Position numbers and translations under genes: made by a program. A model generated the notes under the pieces. That model did no database searches and had not been told where the DNA came from. It was given only the letters and a program-made list of their open reading frames with translations. 64,000 bases of DNA from Candidatus Melainabacteria bacterium (GTDB lineage Bacteria > Cyanobacteriota > Vampirovibrionia > Obscuribacterales > Obscuribacteraceae): positions 1,736,001 through 1,800,000 of the forward strand of contig CP064963.1 in assembly GCA_016699165.1 (NCBI GenBank). Direction: 5' to 3'. This document shows positions 8,970 through 17,360 of the stretch, in pieces (position 1 is the stretch's first letter; each line of letters opens with the position of its first letter).

Positions 8970-10036
8970 GGCACTAGATCTGGTGTCAGACTATACAAAT
9001 GTCTGATAGTGGCAGCATCACCAGAAGAGATAGTGCCGTTGCCATAATAAATACTCATTAAATCCGAAGAGTTGGGGCTGTGCCCTTCAATGCCCAAAGC
9101 ATGACCCATTTCGTGTGCGGCAGCCGCCTGCATTTTAGGCAACGCCATTGGATTTCCTGACTTGTCTGTACAACGCAAAACTATAACGACTGGTCTGTAA
9201 GCAATTTTTTTCTTGGCAATAACCGCCTGGTATGGGAAGCTTCGCTTGGCGGTATAACCGCGAATGTCACTAGCGAACAAACCCATGGCTAAATTGTTGA
9301 CGAAGTGATTGACGAAAAACACATGAATATCGGCTTTGCCTGGATCGTCTACAAAGTCGAAATTGAATAATCCTTCGGACGAAAAACGTTTCCAGGATCC
9401 AATTCCCTGGATGGCCGCGTCTCTATGCGCTGGGTCGTAGCCAACGGCCACAGGCAACTTACGCAATTGAGCTGGATTTGAAACTAACTGAGCCACAAGA
9501 TCTGGCCAATTACCTACGTTATCTACGTTTGCAACAGGAGCACCTAGCTTGGGGTCCATAATGTAATCGAGAGCAAGACCTTTAGAAACCCAGACGTGAA
9601 GCGGCATTTGACCAGGAAGCCATCGAATAACACCGTGCGCACTTTTGAATTCGGGATAAACTCCACCCGGAGAAACGGCATGCCCAGCGCCTCTTGCCTG
9701 TCCATGTCCAAAGCCCTGCGGATTCACTCTGGTCCCGCTAAAATTGGGATTGACGCCCTGACTGCCGAAACCGCCTGAGGACGCGCCGCCACCAGGTCTT
9801 TGATATGTGCCAAAACCACCTGCAGCAGACTGACTGGGCTTTTGATAAGAGCTGAAACCGCCCGTCCCCGTTCCCTTTTGCTGGTAAGAAGAGCCTGTGG
9901 CCGTCTTACCTGTTTGAGTACTAGTCGAATAGCTTTTGAACTGCGCCCAGGCAGCTGGTGTAGAAGTAGAGCAAAGTATTATCAGCCCCAAAAGCCCCTT
10001 AAACAGCGCTTCTTGACAATTTTGCCGTGTCTTCAT
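8966..10036 (-). CDS. Secreted matrixin-like zinc metalloprotease
   Basis: Protein of 356 aa with an N-terminal signal peptide (GLLGLIILCSTSTPAAWAQ). A low-complexity Gly/Ser/Tyr/Gln region of about 90 residues with repeated SYQKP and GFGTYQRP-like units follows. The C-terminal catalytic domain has the zinc motif HEMGHALGIEGH (His308, Glu309, His312, third His at 319), followed by SSDLMS, a plausible Met-turn. The extra residue before the third His is, from memory, common in bacterial matrixin-like M10A proteins. It is expected to be extracellular or periplasmic. Its stop overlaps the start of the hydrolase gene by 4 nt, so the pair is co-expressed. Targets unknown. Confidence 0.85.
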   Translation of the reverse strand: MKTRQNCQEALFKGLLGLIILCSTSTPAAWAQFKSYSTSTQTGKTATGSSYQQKGTGTGGFSSYQKPSQSAAGGFGTYQRPGGGASSGGFGSQGVNPNFSGTRVNPQGFGHGQARGAGHAVSPGGVYPEFKSAHGVIRWLPGQMPLHVWVSKGLALDYIMDPKLGAPVANVDNVGNWPDLVAQLVSNPAQLRKLPVAVGYDPAHRDAAIQGIGSWKRFSSEGLFNFDFVDDPGKADIHVFFVNHFVNNLAMGLFASDIRGYTAKRSFPYQAVIAKKKIAYRPVVIVLRCTDKSGNPMALPKMQAAAAHEMGHALGIEGHSPNSSDLMSIYYGNGTISSGDAATIRHLYSLTPDLVP

Positions 10037-10196
10037 TTCACTCTCCCAGCCTCAAGAATGCGTTATACAAAAGAACAAATGCAGATAACTAGATGATACC
10101 CGATCTGAGGGTTCCGCCTATACGCTGGGAACATGCTATATATTCGAGCGTCAAAGAGTGAGCGAATCGTGAGAATGCACTAACCAAGCGACAATG

Positions 10197-10226
10197 TTGC
10201 AGGTTTGTTGCAAATATTGCGATAAT
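10197..10226 (+). promoter_or_regulatory. Candidate promoter of the glmU leader
   Basis: TTGCAG (10197-10202), an 18-nt spacer, then GATAAT (10221-10226). Transcription from here would start near 10233 and give a leader of about 220 nt containing the structured RNA and terminator before glmU. Apart from these elements the gene-free stretch 10037-10456 shows nothing I recognise. Motif match only. Confidence 0.4.
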
Positions 10227-10296
10227 TCTGAACGAAAAGTTAAGCCCGGGGGCATTTAGGCAAAAGACAGGTTACAAATACATTGTGCAAACACAT

Positions 10297-10358
10297 CGCA
10301 GCAACACCAGTGGTGGGGAATCAGGGATGAATCCCGTTGGGGCGGCACCAACGCTGCG
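10297..10358 (+). ncRNA. Structured RNA element upstream of glmU, copy 1 (candidate riboswitch)
   Basis: A 62-nt element that folds as an outer helix CGCAGC/GCTGCG (10297-10302 with 10353-10358), a hairpin CACC-AGT-GGTG, the single-stranded or locally paired core GGGAATCAGGGATGAATCC, and a second hairpin GTTGG/CCAAC with a 7-nt loop stacked on the outer helix. A second copy at 26734-26794 on the other strand has the identical 19-nt core and the same architecture but different helix sequences that still pair. An intrinsic terminator follows about 27 nt downstream and then glmU, the layout of a transcriptional riboswitch. I cannot place it in a known class. Confidence 0.7.
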
Positions 10359-10384
10359 GACAATTTCTAGAAGATGGACGATTA

Positions 10385-10420
10385 AAGAACTCCTTGGGTA
10401 ACCGAGGAGTTCTTTTTTTA
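10385..10420 (+). terminator. Intrinsic terminator in the glmU leader
   Basis: AAGAACTCCT and AGGAGTTCTT arms flank a short loop (TGGGTAACCG) and run into a T-tract (TTCTTTTTTT). It lies about 27 nt after the structured RNA and about 37 nt before the glmU ATG. It can therefore stop transcription before glmU and is the likely expression platform of the leader. Confidence 0.85.
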
Positions 10421-10456
10421 CGATAAAATTGGTCTTTCTGTTGTTGAGGAAAGCCC

Positions 10457-11917
10457 ATGTCTAGCGATTCGAAAGACTCGAACAATTCGAATGATTCAAT
10501 AATCTGCCGAGCAGTGATACTGGCGGCAGGACAAGGCAAGCGAATGAAGTCGTCGCGTCCCAAGGTCTTGCACGACGTGCTCGGGCGCCCCATGATCTCA
10601 AGGGTGGTGGACGCACTCACCTCGATGCCCAACGCCAAAATAGAACACCTACATATAATCGTCGGTCACGCTCGCGACCAATTACAAGAATACCTGGACA
10701 AGAACGTCTCGACCGCCCTCACTTGCCATACACAAGATCCGCAACTTGGAACCGGTCATGCCGTCATGCAAGCAGCGCCTGGACTGAATGAAGCCCATTT
10801 CAAAGGCAACATAATTGTGACAGTAGGCGACGCGCCATTAATCTCGTCAAAGACATTGCAGGCGCTAATCGAAAAACATGTAAGTGAAAAGGCAGTCGTC
10901 ACCGTGCTTTCAACCCATGTTGAAGATCCGACTGGATATGGACGCATCGTTCGCGACGAACGCAGACGCGTCAAAGGCATCGTCGAAGACAAAGATGCCA
11001 TGCCTTCTCAAAAACAAATCAACGAAATAAACACAGGCATTTTTTGTCTGTCATGGCCAACAGTCGAAGAAAGCTTGAAATCAATCAAAGCAGACAATCA
11101 ACAAAAAGAATATTACCTGACCGATTTAGTCGAATGGGCAGTAAAAGCTGGTCTGCCAGTGTCAGCATTAAAAGCAAACGACTGTCGCTCAGTGATGGGA
11201 ATAAACTCACGACCAGAACTTGCAAAAGCATCACGTCTTTTGTCAGACATTACAATAGAGCGTTTGTCCATCGAAGACGGAGTGACCGTGGTCGATTCCG
11301 CATCGACATGGGTCGACCCCGATGTAGAAATTGGACCAGACTCGACAATTTTGCCAAACACGCATATTTTGGCTGGCGCTAGAATCGGCAGTGGATGCGT
11401 GATTGGACCAAATACTGTTTTAAAAGGCAAAGTTGAAATCGGCAATAACGTCCATGTTAATCAATCGCAAATTTCGGATTCTAAAATTGGCGACAATTGC
11501 AAAGTCGGTCCCTTCGCCCATCTTCGTGACGGAAACGTTGTAAGCGAAAATTGCAAAATCGGCAATTTTGTCGAATTGAAAAATAGCACTATCGGATTAA
11601 AATCGAACTGCGCACATTTAAGTTATATCGGTGACACCATTATTGGTACCAGGACAAATGTTGGTGCTGGCACTATCACAGCCAACTATGATCATCTCAC
11701 TAAAATAAAAGCCAAAACAGTAATCGGCGACGACGTCGCCATCGGAAGCAACTCCGTGCTTGTAGCTCCAGTAAGAATCGGAAGCGACGCGGTCGTCGCA
11801 GCAGGTTCGGTCATTGTCGAAGACGTGCCAAGCTCATCGCTTGCAATTGCACGTGGCAAGCAAGTCAATAAAGACGGCTGGGTCGAACAAAAGAAAAAAT
11901 CAGCTGCAAAAAGCTAA
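10457..11917 (+). CDS. glmU: Bifunctional N-acetylglucosamine-1-phosphate uridyltransferase / glucosamine-1-phosphate acetyltransferase
   Basis: Makes UDP-GlcNAc for peptidoglycan and other envelope glycans in two steps: acetylation of GlcN-1-P, then UTP-dependent uridylation. It has 486 aa. The N-terminal pyrophosphorylase domain has AVILAAGQGKRMKSSRPKVL (residues 17-36, G-x-G-T/K-R-M) and GTGHAV. The C-terminal left-handed beta-helix begins near residue 270, with hexapeptide repeats (IGPDSTILPNTHI, IGNNVHVNQSQI). The acetyltransferase His lies in NCAHLSYIGD and the NAGTITANYDH-type motif appears as VGAGTITANYDH. An N-terminal Ser/Asn/Asp-rich extension of about 15 residues precedes the domain. 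The gene follows a structured leader with a terminator, which implies regulation. Confidence 0.97.
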   Translation: MSSDSKDSNNSNDSIICRAVILAAGQGKRMKSSRPKVLHDVLGRPMISRVVDALTSMPNAKIEHLHIIVGHARDQLQEYLDKNVSTALTCHTQDPQLGTGHAVMQAAPGLNEAHFKGNIIVTVGDAPLISSKTLQALIEKHVSEKAVVTVLSTHVEDPTGYGRIVRDERRRVKGIVEDKDAMPSQKQINEINTGIFCLSWPTVEESLKSIKADNQQKEYYLTDLVEWAVKAGLPVSALKANDCRSVMGINSRPELAKASRLLSDITIERLSIEDGVTVVDSASTWVDPDVEIGPDSTILPNTHILAGARIGSGCVIGPNTVLKGKVEIGNNVHVNQSQISDSKIGDNCKVGPFAHLRDGNVVSENCKIGNFVELKNSTIGLKSNCAHLSYIGDTIIGTRTNVGAGTITANYDHLTKIKAKTVIGDDVAIGSNSVLVAPVRIGSDAVVAAGSVIVEDVPSSSLAIARGKQVNKDGWVEQKKKSAAKS

Positions 11918-12090
11918 GCAGCTTCGATAGTTTTTTCGGTTTTCAAAGTTTGTTGAAATGCGGCGAAATCATCATTTAATTCTTTTGCCATTTCGTCTCT
12001 GCCATTGGCAAGCAAGAATTCGGTGAGCCACTCAAGGTCTTCCATTGCTTGGGATTTCTTAGGAAGATTAAGCGAAATTATGTTTTTCAT
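11914..12090 (-). CDS. Small hypothetical protein (58 aa)
   Basis: An intact 58-codon ORF on the minus strand that begins MKNIISLNLPKKSQAMEDLE and ends TLKTEKTIEAA. The acidic, amphipathic composition, with segments such as WLTEFLLANGRDEMAKELND, looks like real helical protein. A GAGG sequence lies about 8 nt upstream of the ATG. The stop overlaps the convergent glmU stop by 4 nt. No family recognised. The likely alternative is a chance ORF, but the codon pattern and the ribosome-binding site favour a gene. Confidence 0.6.
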   Translation of the reverse strand: MKNIISLNLPKKSQAMEDLEWLTEFLLANGRDEMAKELNDDFAAFQQTLKTEKTIEAA

Positions 12091-12170
12091 TTAAGTGGCC
12101 TCGGATGATGACTGTCCCTGATAAATCTCCTCTAGCACGCTAATAATAATTCGACGCCAAAAAGCCAAAA

Positions 12171-12197
12171 TGCAGCTCTCGTAAGTCGAGTGCTGCA
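12171..12197 (-). terminator. Intrinsic terminator of the sigma factor gene
   Basis: Long hairpin: TGCAGC/GCTGCA plus CTCG/CGAG arms around a TAAGT loop, with a T-T mismatch between the two helices. Read on the minus strand it is followed by TTTTGGCTTTTT. It lies just after the sigma gene's stop. Confidence 0.8.
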
Positions 12198-12230
12198 AGT
12201 TGGGTTTAGAGCTGTGGGCTAATTTGCTGG

Positions 12231-13052
12231 TTAAGCCAGGAAAGCTCCAAATTCTTCTTTAGGAACCATGGTTTTGAGCTTTCTCATCGCGAGGTATGAG
12301 ATTTTGCCAACCTGGTCGCGGGTTAAGCCAAGCTCGCCCGATATTTCATTCAAGCTGCGCTCTTCGTTAGAACCGATTCCGAAGCGCATTTTGATAACGC
12401 GTTGCTCTTTTTCGCTCAATTGCGAGAGAATCGAAGCAAGTTTTTCTTTCAAATAGTCTGATTCAAGAGTGGTTACTGGAGCTACAGCTCCGTCGTCTAC
12501 AATGGTGTCGCCAATTGTGAGCTTGTCTTCCTCATCGTTAGATGCAGGTTGATCAAGCGACAAGCAGGGTTTCGAGTATTCCAGAGCGCCTCTTACTTTC
12601 TCGGGTTTGACGCCGATTTCTAAAGCTATTTGGTCAACAGTAGGCTGTTTGCCAAGTTTGAGAGTTAGTTCGGACTTGACGCGACGGATTTTGGTCATCA
12701 ATTCGTTCAAGTGAACAGGAAGTCTTACTACACGAGATTTGTTGGAGATGGAGCGGTTGATTGCTTCGCGAATCCACCATGCTGCGTAAGTTGAGAATCT
12801 GATACCACGATTAGTGTCAAAGTGACTGATGGCATTCATCAAGCCGATGCAACCTTCTTGGGTCAAGTCGGCGGATGGAAGACCTTGGTCATATTTTCTG
12901 ACCATGGCATTTACAAGTTTCATGTTAGCCGCGATAAGAGTGTTGACGGCTTGTTTATCTCCAGCTTTTGCTTTTCTTGCAAGTACAGCTTCTTCTTGGG
13001 CTGTAAGAGCGACAGCTTTGGCAAGAGGTCTGACATTATTGAAAGCGTTCAT
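12231..13052 (-). CDS. RNA polymerase sigma-70 family factor (alternative, group 2/3-like)
   Basis: Sigma factor of 273 aa without region 1.1. Region 2 is clear: LIAANMKLVNAMVRKYDQ, DLTQEGCIGLMNAISHFD, then RGIRFSTYAAWWIREAINRSI. Region 3 follows (RLPVHLNELMTKIRRVKSEL), with region 4 at the end (LSEKEQRVIKMRFGI). The promoter-reading residues depart from housekeeping sigma: WWIREAIN has Glu and Asn where E. coli sigma70 has Gln437 and Thr440, and the region 4.2 helix reads TRDQVGKIS instead of TRERVRQIE. That suggests altered -10 and -35 preference. An AAGGAG site sits 7 nt before the ATG. It stands alone; no anti-sigma gene adjoins it. Confidence 0.9.
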   Translation of the reverse strand: MNAFNNVRPLAKAVALTAQEEAVLARKAKAGDKQAVNTLIAANMKLVNAMVRKYDQGLPSADLTQEGCIGLMNAISHFDTNRGIRFSTYAAWWIREAINRSISNKSRVVRLPVHLNELMTKIRRVKSELTLKLGKQPTVDQIALEIGVKPEKVRGALEYSKPCLSLDQPASNDEEDKLTIGDTIVDDGAVAPVTTLESDYLKEKLASILSQLSEKEQRVIKMRFGIGSNEERSLNEISGELGLTRDQVGKISYLAMRKLKTMVPKEEFGAFLA

Positions 13053-13398
13053 TGTGAATCTCCTTGGGTGGCAAAAAACAGGCCCAACCGCTATGTGGTT
13101 GGCGCTTAGTTGCTGGTTGATTTGTTTGTTTGGTGAACTTCAGGGTGTCACTGTATTCAATATACTACCCACCACCGGATAGATCAATAGCGTTTGTAGC
13201 CTATAGAATACAAAATCGAGAGAATTTTTCGAGTAGCGAAACAGCCAAATATTCGGAAATCCAGAACCTTTTGCGGGTTTTCCCCACAAAACAAATAGTC
13301 TTTTCCGACAAATCAATTTGCATTCACCCCTGTAGCGTAGACAGTGCAGAGTCTGTTTTACCTGTACTGGTAAGGCAACTGGAACATCAGGTGTTACT
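13053..13398. other. Gene-free spacer between divergent sigma and antiporter genes
   Basis: About 346 nt that must hold the leftward sigma promoter and the rightward antiporter promoter. I see AAGGAG for the sigma gene at its left end and a weak AGGTG before the antiporter ATG at its right end. No hairpin with a T-tract, repeat or RNA gene stands out. Minus-strand ORFs crossing it look non-coding. Confidence 0.5.
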
Positions 13399-16014
13399 AT
13401 GTCCAGCGGAGATATCTTTTTGAAATTACTAGGCTCAAAAACAATACTCACAATCGCACTCGCCATTTTCTGGTCAGCACTTGTCACTTTGCCCATCAGC
13501 GCCCAGAGCAATGATTACCAGCTGGCAAATAACCCCACCGAGTACTGCGATATATATGTAGGGCGCGAAAAAATCTTTGAAGTTACCAATACCAGACTGG
13601 TTTCGGCTCTTGAGCGAGGCGAGCGCATCAATGAGCGCCTAGAAGACATTGTTTCTGACCCTCACGCCAATCTAGATTTGTTGAATATCAAAACCGGAAT
13701 AGACGGAATCCCCGTTATCCGCCTGGACGAAAGCATTATTTGCAGCGTGCGCCCACTCGATTGCCAAGCCAGCCAAAAATCGGCCGAGGTTTTAGCCAAT
13801 GAATGGATGGAGAAAATAAGATCACATATAAAGGATGCGAAAAAAGAGGCTCCTAAATCTGGCACAGCCCAACAGACCGAGAAAAAAACCAACTCCAACC
13901 TGAGCGAGCACGCAGTTCTCCTACTATTTATAGAGATTGCCATTCTTCTTTTTACATCTTTAGTCCTTGGCGAAATAATGGTCCGCCTGGGACAACCTGC
14001 AATCATCGGTCAAATTTTGGCCGGATTACTTTTAGGACAAACATTTTTTGGCGCCTTCTTGCCCGACTTGTCCAATATGCTTTTTCCAATTGACGGCTCG
14101 CAATCAAGACTAATTGAAGTAGTTTCATGGATCGGCGTTTCATTCCTGCTCATGATGACAGGTATGGAAACTGATGCATCAATGCTCAAAAAACTAGGCA
14201 AACCATTACTTTATTTTGGAACAATTGGACTCGCCGGTCCTTTATTAGTCGGAGCACTTGGATCGCTCTTGCTGCCCGAGATCCTCATGGGAACTACACA
14301 AAACAAACTAGCCTTTGCAGTTTTTGTCGGAACAGTTTTTGCCGCATCATCGGTGCCAGTGGTGGCAAAAATTCTGATGGACATGAAAATGCTCAAACTC
14401 GATACCGGGCAACTTGTTATTGGCACATCACTTGTGCACGATTTGCTTTGTTGTTTATTGCTTGCTGTAATTGTTGTACTCTCTGGCTCGGCGGAAGACA
14501 GCGGCGCAAGCCCAATAGTTGTTGCCATAGTTGGAACCGCCTGTTTTCTTGCCATCATGTATTTTGGCAGACCAGTATTCTTCACCATTTTGAGATGGGT
14601 CAACGACCACGTGTCGAGCAAAGAAGCTCTCGTCACTGCAATGGTTGTTTTACTTTTATCATGCGCAGCCACCACCCAAGCGCTTGGTGTACACATTGTG
14701 CTTGGAGCATTTGCCGCTGGAGTAATTCTTTCGCAAGCACCAGTTATAAATCACAAAGTAGTGAAGCCACTAGAAACTGTAACCATGGGCTTCTTCGCAC
14801 CCATATTTTTTGCATCGTCTGGATTGAACGTCAACTTGAGTTCACTTTTAGATCCGATGCTTGGCACCATAACTATCCTGATTTCTTTAGCGACAATATT
14901 ATCCAAGCTTGCCACCAGTTATTTAGCTGGTCGAATAACAGGCATCGGCACGTATGAGTCTTTATCGGTTGGCGTCGGAGCCAATGCCAAAGGCTCTCTG
15001 GGTCTAATTCTTGCCATGCTTGGATACTCTCTCAATATAATTTCACTCGACATGTACGCAGTGGTTATTTTCATCTCGCTCTTTTCGACAGCAGTCACGG
15101 CTCCCTTGATGAAGCTTTGCATGAGTAAAGTAAAAGTAACAGACGAACAAAAAGAACGATTGAAAAAAGACGAACGCAAATCGCAAACTATCTTAAGTTC
15201 TATAAGGCGCGTGCTTCTTCCTATTTCTGACAAGCGCCGAAATCCTTTTATTTCACACTTGCTAAACAGCATCGGTCAAACTCAAGTAATTGAAACCACC
15301 GCACTCTGGGTGAAAGAACCCAACACAGATTCTCGCCATCTCTTTTCTTTTATGTCTTCATTACTGAATAAAAATTATGTCAGCCTCTTGCAAAAGACAT
15401 CTTCGAATCCAAGTAAATTGGAAGCAATTACAGAAGAAGCCAATCGTGGCTACGACCTCATTATTATGGCAACCGATGAGCCTCAAGCAGACGCCAACTA
15501 TGTCTTTGGCGAATTGGTCGACAGTGTCATACTCAATACCAAGAATCATACTCTAGTGATTTACGATCCAGATCCAACCGGCAATCGAACCATAAAAAAA
15601 GTGCTTGTGCCAGTGAGCGGAAGCGAATTATCTTTAGCAGCAGCAGAGTTTGCCATTACGCTAGCCAAGTCACTCAACGCTAAAGCAACTTGCCTGTCTA
15701 TTGCCGAATCGGACGTTGACGAACTTTATAGTGAATACACTCAGAGTGGCGTAAAAATTCAAAGTCACGTCAATACCGAAATTGAATCGTCCCTCACCGA
15801 ACTTGCAAGCGCTCTCAATGTCGAATTCGACCCACTCATGGTCCAGACGAAGTCTCTTCCCGCCCAAGCCGTGGTTATGACAGCAGACCAGCACAACATA
15901 GATTTGATAGTTCTTGGCGCCGAACCAAAGATGGGCAAGAATCTTTTCTTCGGACATACCATAAACTTTGTCCTGCGCAATGCACCGTGCGCAGTGGCAG
16001 TCTTAAAAATGTAA
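13399..16014 (+). CDS. Cation:proton antiporter (CPA2/Kef type) with N-terminal secreted extension and C-terminal Usp-like region
   Basis: Membrane protein of 871 aa. A signal-like helix (ILTIALAIFWSALVTLPISAQ) is followed by about 140 extracytoplasmic residues. A 12-13 helix exchanger domain comes next, from about residue 173 (VLLLFIEIAILLFTSLVLGEI) to 575. Typical CPA2 segments are GQPAIIGQILAGLLLG, SFLLMMTGMETD and LVIGTSLVHDLLCCLLLAV, the last with the H-D pair of this family in place of a plain D-D. The C-terminal ~280 residues look like universal-stress-protein folds, e.g. KKVLVPVSGSELSLAAAEFA and IDLIVLGAEPKMGKN, ending with the family-like ...LRNAPCAVAVLK. Likely role: K+ or Na+ exchange for pH or ion homeostasis, with nucleotide-responsive control by the Usp domain (inferred). 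Confidence 0.9.
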   Translation: MSSGDIFLKLLGSKTILTIALAIFWSALVTLPISAQSNDYQLANNPTEYCDIYVGREKIFEVTNTRLVSALERGERINERLEDIVSDPHANLDLLNIKTGIDGIPVIRLDESIICSVRPLDCQASQKSAEVLANEWMEKIRSHIKDAKKEAPKSGTAQQTEKKTNSNLSEHAVLLLFIEIAILLFTSLVLGEIMVRLGQPAIIGQILAGLLLGQTFFGAFLPDLSNMLFPIDGSQSRLIEVVSWIGVSFLLMMTGMETDASMLKKLGKPLLYFGTIGLAGPLLVGALGSLLLPEILMGTTQNKLAFAVFVGTVFAASSVPVVAKILMDMKMLKLDTGQLVIGTSLVHDLLCCLLLAVIVVLSGSAEDSGASPIVVAIVGTACFLAIMYFGRPVFFTILRWVNDHVSSKEALVTAMVVLLLSCAATTQALGVHIVLGAFAAGVILSQAPVINHKVVKPLETVTMGFFAPIFFASSGLNVNLSSLLDPMLGTITILISLATILSKLATSYLAGRITGIGTYESLSVGVGANAKGSLGLILAMLGYSLNIISLDMYAVVIFISLFSTAVTAPLMKLCMSKVKVTDEQKERLKKDERKSQTILSSIRRVLLPISDKRRNPFISHLLNSIGQTQVIETTALWVKEPNTDSRHLFSFMSSLLNKNYVSLLQKTSSNPSKLEAITEEANRGYDLIIMATDEPQADANYVFGELVDSVILNTKNHTLVIYDPDPTGNRTIKKVLVPVSGSELSLAAAEFAITLAKSLNAKATCLSIAESDVDELYSEYTQSGVKIQSHVNTEIESSLTELASALNVEFDPLMVQTKSLPAQAVVMTADQHNIDLIVLGAEPKMGKNLFFGHTINFVLRNAPCAVAVLKM

Positions 16015-16025
16015 TTTCAAATTAT

Positions 16026-17087
16026 CTATCTCGCACCAAATCGCAAAACACTTTTCAAAGTCGACTCGACTTTGACTGCATCTGTTTCTTTACCCATCTT
16101 GCGTAGAGTCTGAGCTTTGATCTTATACCATTCAGCCACGTCAGGGTCTGATGCGATTAGTTTATCAATGTCTTTCAGCGCAGCATCGTATTGTGCATTT
16201 TCCATATTTATTCTTGCTCTTAAAAACACTGCGCCTGCTTCTTTTGGAAGAATCAAAAGCAACGCATCAATGTTCTTCATAGCCGAAGTTACATCGCCAA
16301 TTTTTCCATACATATTGCAGCGAGCAAGCCACGATCGCAAATAAATTTGTTGCTGGAAAGAATCCAAATGAACAATGGAAGCATCATATTTAGTATCACC
16401 GTGGTCCGAACTCAAAATTTTAATTGCGTTAGTATAATCGCTAATAGCCTTCTTATACTCATGCAATGATGCATACGCATCGCCTCTTCGCTCCCAAGTA
16501 TGCGCAAAAGGCGGACTCATTTTATCCTTACTTAAAAGCTTGGAACCCTCCTGAATTACACCTTTGTAATCTTTCATATCTGACAATGTGTGAATTAACA
16601 CTACCCGAACATCGTCATATTTAGGATTAATAGCAAGCGCAGCCTTGCAATCCGCGATAGATTTTGCGAACTTATCGTCTACTCTAGAAAAATCGGCGCG
16701 ATTTCGCAGTGCAAATATGTCTGTTGGTCTAACTCGAACCCAGCGATCAAGCGTTGACATAGCCATTTTTGGATTTATCGATTTGCGATAAAACTGATAC
16801 GCGAGACTATTAACGTCTGGATCTTTTCCGTTTAGTTTTACAGCCAATTCAATTTCAGAATCTGCAAAATCAAGATCGCCTCTCTCCAGTGCAATCAAGC
16901 CTTGAGCCGCATGTGCTCTTGCATCATTAGGCAATGCCTTAAGTACACGATCGATTATCTGCTGAGCAACAGCCGTCTTCTTTTTGTACGCAAGAATAAT
17001 GGCATAAGTAGTCAGAATATGTCCGTTACCCGGCTCAAGTCTTGCAGCGGCTCTTGCGTTATCGAAATGGAACTGTTCGATACTCAC
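16026..17087 (-). CDS. TPR-repeat protein (C-terminal part of a probably split secreted protein)
   Basis: Protein of 353 aa made of about eight tetratricopeptide repeats, e.g. ARLEPGNGHILTTYAIILAY, ALPNDARAHAAQGLIALERG and SWLARCNMYGKIGDVTSAMK. It has no signal peptide of its own and starts at a GTG that overlaps the preceding gene's TGA (GTGA, 17084-17087). The first lines already lie inside a TPR array. The upstream 72-aa ORF supplies a signal peptide and an N-terminal helix. The two look like one secreted TPR protein broken by a single-base shift, or a translationally coupled pair. Partner unknown. Confidence 0.82.
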   Translation of the reverse strand: MSIEQFHFDNARAAARLEPGNGHILTTYAIILAYKKKTAVAQQIIDRVLKALPNDARAHAAQGLIALERGDLDFADSEIELAVKLNGKDPDVNSLAYQFYRKSINPKMAMSTLDRWVRVRPTDIFALRNRADFSRVDDKFAKSIADCKAALAINPKYDDVRVVLIHTLSDMKDYKGVIQEGSKLLSKDKMSPPFAHTWERRGDAYASLHEYKKAISDYTNAIKILSSDHGDTKYDASIVHLDSFQQQIYLRSWLARCNMYGKIGDVTSAMKNIDALLLILPKEAGAVFLRARINMENAQYDAALKDIDKLIASDPDVAEWYKIKAQTLRKMGKETDAVKVESTLKSVLRFGAR

Positions 17088-17302
17088 AGATCCCTGCTAA
17101 AGCCAGACTGGGCAAGCATTTCATGCCAAAAAGCCATGTCTTTTCCTGTCTTCAATTTAGCTTGGACGAAAGTAAAAAACTCAGGGGAAAAGGAATTGAG
17201 CAGTGTATTTGCCTTGTCGAGGTCGGCTTGAGACGGCTTACAATCTCCTGGAAGAGTTGTAAGTAAAAGTATCGACAAGACTAAGACAACAGGAACTCTC
17301 AT
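17084..17302 (-). CDS. Short secreted N-terminal segment preceding the TPR gene
   Basis: A 72-aa ORF with a clean signal peptide (MRVPVVLVLSILLLTTLPGDC) that could also be a lipobox-like site (Cys at residue 21). A helical stretch LDKANTLLNSFSPEFFTFVQ follows, ending ...AQSGFSRDL at a TGA that overlaps the TPR gene's GTG. By itself it is an unusual length. Read together with the next frame it forms a normal secreted TPR protein, so a frameshift (biological or sequencing) is plausible. Confidence 0.65.
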   Translation of the reverse strand: MRVPVVLVLSILLLTTLPGDCKPSQADLDKANTLLNSFSPEFFTFVQAKLKTGKDMAFWHEMLAQSGFSRDL

Positions 17303-17360
17303 TATTAAAAGCTTAGCATCCCCAATTGTGTTAGTCTAAATTGGGGTCAAGAAACTGATA

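Noticed and set aside
10297..10358. Identification of the RNA as a ydaO (c-di-AMP), cobalamin or glmS element
   Set aside because: The core GGGAA...GAATCC superficially recalls cobalamin and ydaO cores, but the B12 box, the other conserved blocks and the expected size are missing.
13140..13511. 123-codon minus-strand ORF in the sigma/antiporter spacer
   Set aside because: Overlaps the start of the antiporter gene, has an unlikely composition and no ribosome-binding site; treated as non-coding.
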